NCBI GenBank assembly: GCA_021769545.1
Contig: JAETSS010000090.1
Location: 1-5,883, forward strand
Source of the DNA: Eubacterium sp.
GTDB taxonomy: Bacteria; Bacillota_A; Clostridia; Peptostreptococcales; Anaerovoracaceae
DNA: 5,883 nt
Reading direction: 5' to 3'
Part shown: piece by piece, positions 1 through 4,982 of the stretch
How positions within the stretch are numbered: the stretch's first letter is position 1
Layout of the letters: every line of letters starts with the position of its first letter
Notes under the pieces: model-generated
Databases searched by the model: none
Told to the model about the DNA's origin: nothing
What the model saw: the letters and a program-made list of their open reading frames with translations, nothing else
Program-made: the position numbers and the translations under genes

Positions 1-43
1 TTATCTTGTAATATTCTAAAACATTTAAAGTCTTTTCTTTCAT
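1..43 (-). CDS. mutS2: Probable MutS2 (endonuclease/ribosome-rescue ATPase), N-terminal 14 codons only
   Basis: An ATG at 43-41 opens a frame that runs off the window edge and reads MKEKTLNVLEYYKI. This resembles the start of MutS2 proteins, which typically begin with a pattern of the form K-x-L-x-x-LE-[FY]-x-K-[IV]. MutS2 is a MutS-like ATPase with a C-terminal Smr domain; in Firmicutes it is linked to suppression of recombination and to handling of collided ribosomes. None of those domains lies inside the window, so the call rests on a 14-residue match plus synteny, since mutS2 lies a few genes downstream of zapA in Bacillus. The start is 6 nt after the zapA stop. The ribosome binding site is weak (GGA at 55-53, inside the last zapA codons), which suggests coupling to zapA translation. 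Another protein with a similar N-terminus is possible. Confidence 0.62.
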   Translation of the reverse strand, partial: MKEKTLNVLEYYKI

Positions 44-49
44 TTAGAA

Positions 50-613
50 TTATCCGTTATTGTTCTTATACTTTCCAAGTTCCTTCTTCAGCTGGAGGTT
101 TTCCATCTGGAGGTCGAAGAAGCTGTTTTCAAGTTCCTTGCACTTGGCTTCGATCTCCTTGACAACTTCATCCATACTGCTCTGAGCCTGTGCCTTGGCG
201 GCTTCCGCTGCCTGCATCAGCTTCTGGATATCCTCATCCTTCTGCTTGAGCTGCTTCATCAGCTCGTCCTTCTGCAGTACGATGGCCTGGGTCTCCTCCT
301 TATAGTCCATGTAATTCTTCTTGGACTCGTCCCACAGCTGTACGTAATGCTGCGCGTCTTTCTCAAGCTGTATGTTCATGCGCTTCAATTCTTCCATCTC
401 TTCAAGGACCTGAAAATACTCGCTTGTGATATTGATGGCCGAAAGCACTGCTATGTTGGACGGTACTACACCTGCTGCCTTTGCCGCTTCAGTCACTTCC
501 TGCATCTTCATGTCGACATGTGCTGCAACCTGTATTATCTCTTCTTTTGTCTTTTCGCCTGCTATAACGTACTCTTGACCGTAAATCTTTACTTTTACCT
601 TGTTGTTTTCCAT
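50..613 (-). CDS. zapA: ZapA-family cell division protein with long C-terminal coiled coil
   Basis: This is a 187-residue cytoplasmic protein with no signal peptide or membrane segment. Residues ~5-85 look like the ZapA domain: a beta-hairpin start (KVKVKIYGQEYVIAGE, 5-20), then a helix with KEEIIQVAAHVDMKMQEV (23-40), then SNIAVLSAINITSEYF (52-67), which begins the helical stalk. ZapA binds FtsZ directly and bundles or crosslinks its filaments at midcell. From about residue 62 to 182 the sequence is almost continuous heptad-like, charged and rich in E, K, Q, M and L, with no helix breaker, so a long coiled coil is inferred. B. subtilis ZapA is only about 85 residues, so this version adds roughly 100. 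The gene starts 11 nt after pheT with a good ribosome binding site. The family call is firm; the function of the extension is unknown. Confidence 0.9.
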   Translation of the reverse strand: MENNKVKVKIYGQEYVIAGEKTKEEIIQVAAHVDMKMQEVTEAAKAAGVVPSNIAVLSAINITSEYFQVLEEMEELKRMNIQLEKDAQHYVQLWDESKKNYMDYKEETQAIVLQKDELMKQLKQKDEDIQKLMQAAEAAKAQAQSSMDEVVKEIEAKCKELENSFFDLQMENLQLKKELGKYKNNNG

Positions 614-619
614 ACGAAA

Positions 620-626
620 CTCTCCT
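620..626 (-). promoter_or_regulatory. Ribosome binding site of zapA, overlapping the pheT stop codon
   Basis: Reading the minus strand, the pheT stop TAG (627-625) runs straight into GAGAG, giving AGGAGAG. The AGGAG core (626-622) ends 8 nt before the zapA ATG at 613. The stop codon therefore supplies the first bases of the Shine-Dalgarno sequence. A ribosome terminating on pheT would sit on the zapA initiation site, which fits translational coupling or re-initiation. This placement also supports the chosen zapA start. Confidence 0.8.
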
Positions 627-3096
627 ATATTTCTCTCAAGACTGCGTTCAGTTTTTCCTTAAGGGCGTCCAGTACACTGTTATGGACCTCAGCCACTTCT
701 TCATCAGTCAGGGTCTTGTCCTTATCTCTGTATGTCAGAGCAAAGGCCACGCTCTTCTTGCCTTCCTCTACCTGCTTTCCTCTGTACACGTCAAAGAGCT
801 TGACATTTTCCAGGATAGCCTTACCCTGCTGTCTGATAACACTTTCTATCTTTCCCACTTCCATGTCCTCATCGACGAGAAGAGCTATATCTCTTGAAGT
901 CGACGGATATTTAGGAAGCGGAGCATAGGCTTTTTCCGTATCGGCATGTCTCATCACCGCATCGAACATAAGCTCGCAGCAGTATATTCTGACTCCGTCC
1001 ATGCCGTAGTTTTCCGCAACGTCCGGATGTATCTCGCCCATGATGCCCAGCTCGTCATACAGCGGCTGACCGTCCGGATCCTGCTGCTTTGATGCAACTG
1101 ATATTCTTGCACATCTGCCCGGATGATATACACCGTATTGGGATTCCGCTTCGAAAACCGGTTCCTTTATTCCCAGCACCTTCAAAAGCTCAACGACTAC
1201 TCCCTTAAGGCTGTAGAAATCTTCATCCTTGCCGTAGGCTCCTATGCACAGCGAATACTGTTCATCGGGAAGATCGTTGCTGTCTATCATATTAGCCATG
1301 AACGTGTTTCCTATTTCAAAGGCTCTTACCTTTTCTATATTTCTCGAATAGTTTCTCGAAAGGACTTCCATCATGTTAGGCGTAAGGATCGTCCTCATTA
1401 CCGAGTTTTCTTCTCCCAGAGGATTTATGATCTTTACGAAGGCTCTCTCCCATGAATCCTCGCCTATCCTTACGTTGTCCACTCCCTTAGGACTTACGAA
1501 GGAATACGTCTGTATCTCGTTGAGCCCCATGCCGCACAGTGAATCTCTCGTAAGATCTCTGAGTGCTCTTTCCGCAGGGACACCTGCCTCGCAGTTGCCC
1601 TTAGGAAGTGTAGTCGGCATCCTGTCGTATCCGTATATCCTTGCCACTTCTTCGATGTAATCCTCTTCCTCCAGCAGATCCTGTCTTATGGTAGGAGGCG
1701 TAACCGTCATGATGTTTCCGCTTCCCTCCACCTTGATCTCAAGGCTCTCAAGGATATCAACCATTTCCTCACGGCTGAGCTCGATACCCAAAACGTGATT
1801 TATCCTGTCTACTCTTACATCTATTGTCTTGGCTTCTTCCGGCTGCGGATAATTATCTACGCTGCCCTTGCATACCTTACCTGCGCCTATCAGCTCTATG
1901 AGTCTGCAGACTCTGTCCGCTGCAGCCTCGCAGAGATTAGGATCGATACCCTTTTCGAATCTTGCGGATGCTTCCGTTCTGAGCCCCAGCTTTTTCGATG
2001 TGGCTCTTACGCTGTCACCGTTGAAGTTGGCGGATTCCACGATTATCGTAGTCGTATCCTCTTCTATCTCCGAATTGAGTCCGCCCATGACTCCGGCTAT
2101 GGCTATGCCTCTTTCGGCATCCTTTATCAGCAGCATATCCTTCGTAAGGGTCCTCTCGTTTTCATCAAGCGTAGTGAATTTCTCGCCTTCTGCAGCATTC
2201 TCAACGATGATCCTGCCGCCCTTTACCTGATTTATATCGAATGCGTGTATCGGCTGACCGTACTCCAGCATTACGAAATTCGTGATATCTACGATGTTGT
2301 TGATAGGTCTCATGCCTGCATACATAAGTCTCTTCTGGAGCCACCACGGTGACTGAGCCACCTTGACATCGGTAACGACTCTTGCCACGTATCTCTTACA
2401 GCTTTCAGGGTTGTTGATCTCCACTGAAACGTAATCCTTGGTTTCTCCCTTGCCGTTTTCCTCTGCGATATCCGTATCGGGATATGTGAACGGCTTCTTG
2501 AATGTAGCGGAGGCTTCTCTTGCCATTCCCACCATAGCCAGACAGTCAGGTCTGTTAGGAGTGATCTCGAAATCTACCACCGCCTGCTTCAATGCAAGTG
2601 CCTGCGCAAAATCCTGACCCGGCTCATAATCGCCTTCCAGGATCCAGATACCGTCCTTATGAGCTACAGGAACTACTTTATCTTCAAAACCCAGCTCGCC
2701 TGCTGAGCACAGCATTCCGTTGGAAACGACGCCTCTCAGCTTGCCCTTCGTTATCTTCACTCCGCCCTCCTGCTTAGGCTGACCGTGAAGAGGTCCCGGT
2801 ATCCTGCTCTTGTGAAGAGCTACGGGAACCAGTGCGCCCTCAAATACGTTAGGCGCTCCTGTTACTATCTGAAGAAGCTCCTCCTTGCCTATATCCAGCT
2901 GACATACCACCAGCTTGTCTGCATCCGGGTGCTTCTCTATCTTCTCTATCCTGCCTACGACTACGTTTTCCATCTCCTCGCAGAAATGTTCGCAGGTCTC
3001 CAGATTGGAGCCTGACATTATCATCCTGTCGCAGAACTCTTCCGTTGTAACATCCAAATCTATATAATCTTTCAGCCATTCTATTGGAACTAACAT
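625..3096 (-). CDS. pheT: Phenylalanyl-tRNA synthetase beta subunit
   Basis: At 823 residues it is slightly longer than E. coli (795) and Bacillus (about 804) PheT. Domains in order: N-terminal tRNA-binding OB fold (~43-155, with EKIEKHPDADKL and SNGMLCSAGELG), B3/B4 editing domain (~220-395), B5 domain (~420-492, ending in IEEVARIYGYD), a catalytically inactive synthetase-like core (~500-710), and the FDX-ACB anticodon-binding domain (~728-823, from PKYPSTSRDIALL to the end). His284 (in GQPIHAFD) and Glu354 (in VESANF) appear to match the editing-site His261 and Glu334 of Thermus PheT as I recall them, so clearance of mischarged Tyr-tRNA(Phe) should be intact. PheT pairs with PheS as an alpha2beta2 cytoplasmic enzyme. 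The ATG at 3096 has a near-perfect ribosome binding site 12 nt after pheS. There is no sign of a frameshift or truncation. Confidence 0.98.
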   Translation of the reverse strand: MLVPIEWLKDYIDLDVTTEEFCDRMIMSGSNLETCEHFCEEMENVVVGRIEKIEKHPDADKLVVCQLDIGKEELLQIVTGAPNVFEGALVPVALHKSRIPGPLHGQPKQEGGVKITKGKLRGVVSNGMLCSAGELGFEDKVVPVAHKDGIWILEGDYEPGQDFAQALALKQAVVDFEITPNRPDCLAMVGMAREASATFKKPFTYPDTDIAEENGKGETKDYVSVEINNPESCKRYVARVVTDVKVAQSPWWLQKRLMYAGMRPINNIVDITNFVMLEYGQPIHAFDINQVKGGRIIVENAAEGEKFTTLDENERTLTKDMLLIKDAERGIAIAGVMGGLNSEIEEDTTTIIVESANFNGDSVRATSKKLGLRTEASARFEKGIDPNLCEAAADRVCRLIELIGAGKVCKGSVDNYPQPEEAKTIDVRVDRINHVLGIELSREEMVDILESLEIKVEGSGNIMTVTPPTIRQDLLEEEDYIEEVARIYGYDRMPTTLPKGNCEAGVPAERALRDLTRDSLCGMGLNEIQTYSFVSPKGVDNVRIGEDSWERAFVKIINPLGEENSVMRTILTPNMMEVLSRNYSRNIEKVRAFEIGNTFMANMIDSNDLPDEQYSLCIGAYGKDEDFYSLKGVVVELLKVLGIKEPVFEAESQYGVYHPGRCARISVASKQQDPDGQPLYDELGIMGEIHPDVAENYGMDGVRIYCCELMFDAVMRHADTEKAYAPLPKYPSTSRDIALLVDEDMEVGKIESVIRQQGKAILENVKLFDVYRGKQVEEGKKSVAFALTYRDKDKTLTDEEVAEVHNSVLDALKEKLNAVLREI

Positions 3097-3103
3097 CTAT
3101 TGA

Positions 3104-3110
3104 CCCTCCT
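3104..3110 (-). promoter_or_regulatory. Ribosome binding site of pheT, overlapping the pheS stop codon
   Basis: On the minus strand the pheS stop TAG (3111-3109) continues as GAGGG, producing AGGAGGG at 3110-3104. This is followed by 7 nt (TCAATAG) and the pheT ATG at 3096. It is close to the consensus Shine-Dalgarno sequence. The overlap with the stop codon links pheT initiation to pheS termination, a plausible way to keep the two subunits equimolar. Confidence 0.85.
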
Positions 3111-4131
3111 ATTTGAACTGATTTATGAAACGCATATCGTTTTCATAGAATAATCTTATATCATCTACACCGTATTTCAGCATCGCTACTCTTTCTACGC
3201 CCATGCCGAAAGCAAAGCCCGTATACTTTTCAGTGTCGAGTCCGCCTACCTTCAATACGTGAGGGTGTACCATGCCGCAGCCCAGTATCTCGATCCAGCC
3301 GCTGCCCTTGCATACTCTGCAGCCTTTGCCTCCGCACTTGAAGCACGATACGTCCATTTCCGCGCTCGGCTCCGTGAACGGGAAGTGATGCGGTCTGAAC
3401 TTTGTCTTGGTGCTTGTGCCGAAAAGCTGCTTTGCAAAGCTGTCAAGCGTTCCCTTGAGGTCTGCCATGGTGATGCCTTCGTCTACAACGAGTCCTTCTA
3501 TCTGATGGAACATCGGTGAATGCGTCGCATCAGGTGTGTCGCATCGGAAGCATCTTCCCGGTGAGATCACCTTGATAGGAGGCTTCTGTTTCAGCAGTGT
3601 CCTTACCTGTACAGGTGAGGTTTGTGTTCTCAGCAGTGTGTCCTTGGTAATGTAAAATGTATCCGTCATATCTCTCGATGGGTGGTTAGGTCCTGCATTG
3701 AGAGCGTCGAAGTTGTTGAATACGGTCTCCACCTCAGGACCCTCCGCAATGGAAAAGCCCATGTTCATGAACACCTTGGATACTTCTTCTATCGTTATCG
3801 TCAACGGATGCTTGACACCTAAAACCGTGTCTCTGCCCGGTTCCGTAACGTCTATCTTCTCGATCTTGAACTGCGCTTCCTTTGCCGCTGCTTTTACAGC
3901 CTCGAATTTTTCCTCAAGCAGACCTTCGATCTCTGCTCTCACCTTGTTTGCCATCTGCCCTGTTTCTTTTCTTTCCTCAGGCGACAGCTTTCCCATTCCT
4001 CTCAGGATCTCGGTGAGCTTTCCTTTCTTACCTAAAACCTTTACTCTTATATCATCTGTCTGTGCCAGAGTAGAAGCTTCTTTAAGCTGTGCTTTTGCTT
4101 CTTCCAAAATTTTGTTTAACTGAGCTTGCAT
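3109..4131 (-). CDS. pheS: Phenylalanyl-tRNA synthetase alpha subunit
   Basis: This 340-residue class II aminoacyl-tRNA synthetase subunit charges tRNA(Phe) with phenylalanine using ATP. Residues 1-~85 form the helical coiled-coil arm that contacts tRNA, and the catalytic core follows. Visible landmarks are RTQTSPVQ (168-175), motif 2 with FRCDTPDATHSPMFHQIEG (195-213), FRPHHFPFTEPSAEMD (245-260), and motif 3 with GFAFGMGVERVAMLKYG (305-321). Ala307 in FAFGMG corresponds to E. coli Ala294, which shapes the amino-acid pocket. Four cysteines at 263, 266, 271 and 274 (CxxC-x4-CxxC) form a putative metal-binding knuckle of a kind seen in some bacterial PheS. The start at 4131 follows GAGAGG (4146-4141) by 9 nt and lies 17 nt after the methyltransferase stop. 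Length and all motifs are normal for the family. Confidence 0.98.
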   Translation of the reverse strand: MQAQLNKILEEAKAQLKEASTLAQTDDIRVKVLGKKGKLTEILRGMGKLSPEERKETGQMANKVRAEIEGLLEEKFEAVKAAAKEAQFKIEKIDVTEPGRDTVLGVKHPLTITIEEVSKVFMNMGFSIAEGPEVETVFNNFDALNAGPNHPSRDMTDTFYITKDTLLRTQTSPVQVRTLLKQKPPIKVISPGRCFRCDTPDATHSPMFHQIEGLVVDEGITMADLKGTLDSFAKQLFGTSTKTKFRPHHFPFTEPSAEMDVSCFKCGGKGCRVCKGSGWIEILGCGMVHPHVLKVGGLDTEKYTGFAFGMGVERVAMLKYGVDDIRLFYENDMRFINQFK

Positions 4132-4140
4132 TGTTGATTA

Positions 4141-4146
4141 CCTCTC
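4141..4146 (-). promoter_or_regulatory. Ribosome binding site of pheS
   Basis: GAGAGG on the minus strand lies 9 nt upstream of the pheS ATG and within the 17-nt gap after the upstream gene's TAG stop. It supports the chosen pheS start. The gap is too short to hold a separate promoter or leader RNA. Confidence 0.65.
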
Positions 4147-4148
4147 AT

Positions 4149-4919
4149 CTATTTTATCTTCTGTGACTGATACATAAGTATGCCGGCAGCCACTGCCGCA
4201 TTTAACGATTCTATGGAGCCCTCCATAGGTATCTTTACCTTCATATGTGAAGCATCCATGAAGTCTTCGCTTACGCCCCGGCCCTCGTTTCCTATGACCA
4301 GTGCTATATCTTCGGTCATATCCGCCTCGAAACAGCTTAGCTGTGTATCGAGACATGTGACGACTATCTTTTTATCAAGTCTGTTCATCATCCGCACCGC
4401 CTCGCCGGCTCCGCGGATGTTTATTATCGGCATTCTGAAAAGCGAGCCTGCCGCAGCCCTTACCACCTTGGGGGCATATACGTCGCCGCTTCCGTCCATC
4501 ATCACTATGCCCTTGTATCCGGCGGCTTCGGCAGTCCTGATAATGGTCCCGATGTTTCCGGGGTCCTGAAGCCTGTCCATGATGAGGACATTCCCCCGTG
4601 ACACGGCCGCTGCAAAGGACTCCTCGTCGTAGATGTTTTTTTCCGCTACGGCGATGACTCCCTGGGGCGTCTTGGTTTCGGAAAGCCGTAAAAACAGCTC
4701 TCTGTCCAGAATTACCGTTTTTCCTTCGGGGAATGTGTCGTGGACCTCTACATCGTCTCTTACCAATATGGTCCGAAGCTCGATGCCCATATCCAGAGCA
4801 TCCTCCAGCGGCTTTATCCCTTCAAGCAGATAAAGACCGTTTTCGTCCCTGTACTTCTTTTTTGTCAGCTTCAGCGCTTTTTTGTATATCGGATTGTCCT
4901 TTGACGTGATATTTTTCAT
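4149..4919 (-). CDS. rlmP: SpoU/TrmH (SPOUT) family 23S rRNA 2'-O-ribose methyltransferase, probable RlmP/YsgA
   Basis: A 256-residue enzyme of the knotted SPOUT class, which transfers a methyl group from S-adenosylmethionine to a ribose 2'-OH in RNA. Residues ~28-95 form the N-terminal substrate-binding region (LLEGIKPLEDAL). The catalytic domain (~110-256) shows all three SpoU motifs: motif 1 DPGNIGTIIRTAEAAG (119-134, with Asn122 and Arg128), motif 2 ALVIGNEGRGV (206-216, with Glu212), and motif 3 IPMEGSIESLNAAVAAGI (230-247, with Ser238 and Asn240). In B. subtilis the gene just before pheS is ysgA, reported to encode RlmP, which forms Gm2553 in the 23S rRNA A-loop; synteny suggests the same here. 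Target assignment is inferred, because related paralogues modify other sites. The ATG at 4919 is the only ATG, GTG or TTG in frame after the ftsZ stop. Its ribosome binding site is weak (AGG at 4926-4924). Arginine codons include CGG and CGC, unlike the flanking ftsZ and pheST. Confidence 0.88.
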   Translation of the reverse strand: MKNITSKDNPIYKKALKLTKKKYRDENGLYLLEGIKPLEDALDMGIELRTILVRDDVEVHDTFPEGKTVILDRELFLRLSETKTPQGVIAVAEKNIYDEESFAAAVSRGNVLIMDRLQDPGNIGTIIRTAEAAGYKGIVMMDGSGDVYAPKVVRAAAGSLFRMPIINIRGAGEAVRMMNRLDKKIVVTCLDTQLSCFEADMTEDIALVIGNEGRGVSEDFMDASHMKVKIPMEGSIESLNAAVAAGILMYQSQKIK

Positions 4920-4926
4920 TATGCCT

Positions 4927-4962
4927 AAAATCAGAACAATAGCCGGCTGTAACCGGCTATTG
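4927..4962 (-). terminator. Hairpin after ftsZ: probable weak intrinsic terminator or attenuator
   Basis: A perfect 10-bp inverted repeat, CAATAGCCGG at 4962-4953 and CCGGCTATTG at 4946-4937 (minus-strand reading), encloses a 6-nt loop (TTACAG). On the minus strand it is followed by TTCTGATTTT (4936-4927), a broken U-rich tail. The plus-strand direction has no U-rich tail (GGAATATTC), so any termination acts on transcripts leaving ftsZ. The tail is interrupted by C, G and A, so termination may be partial. The stem ends 17 nt before the methyltransferase start codon, which leaves no room for a promoter after it. Partial read-through, or an RNA-processing or stability element, is therefore also plausible. 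Confidence 0.7.
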
Positions 4963-4982
4963 GAATATTCTCTGCCTTTCTT

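Noticed and set aside
347..928. Open frame on the plus strand (193 codons) across the zapA-pheT junction
   Set aside because: It lies antisense to two well-identified genes, its translation is rich in Leu, Phe, Ser and Cys with no family resemblance, and it is best explained as a shadow of the minus-strand coding bias.
1795..2352. Open frame on the plus strand (185 codons) inside pheT
   Set aside because: It is fully antisense to the B3/B4 and B5 regions of pheT, has a Tyr/Cys/Arg-rich composition typical of shadows, and has no recognisable motif.
2849..3079. Second minus-strand frame of 76 codons within the start of pheT
   Set aside because: It overlaps the tRNA-binding domain in another frame, and its Arg/Gly/Asp-rich low-complexity translation looks like an out-of-frame reading. 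The pheT frame has all family motifs and the ribosome binding site.
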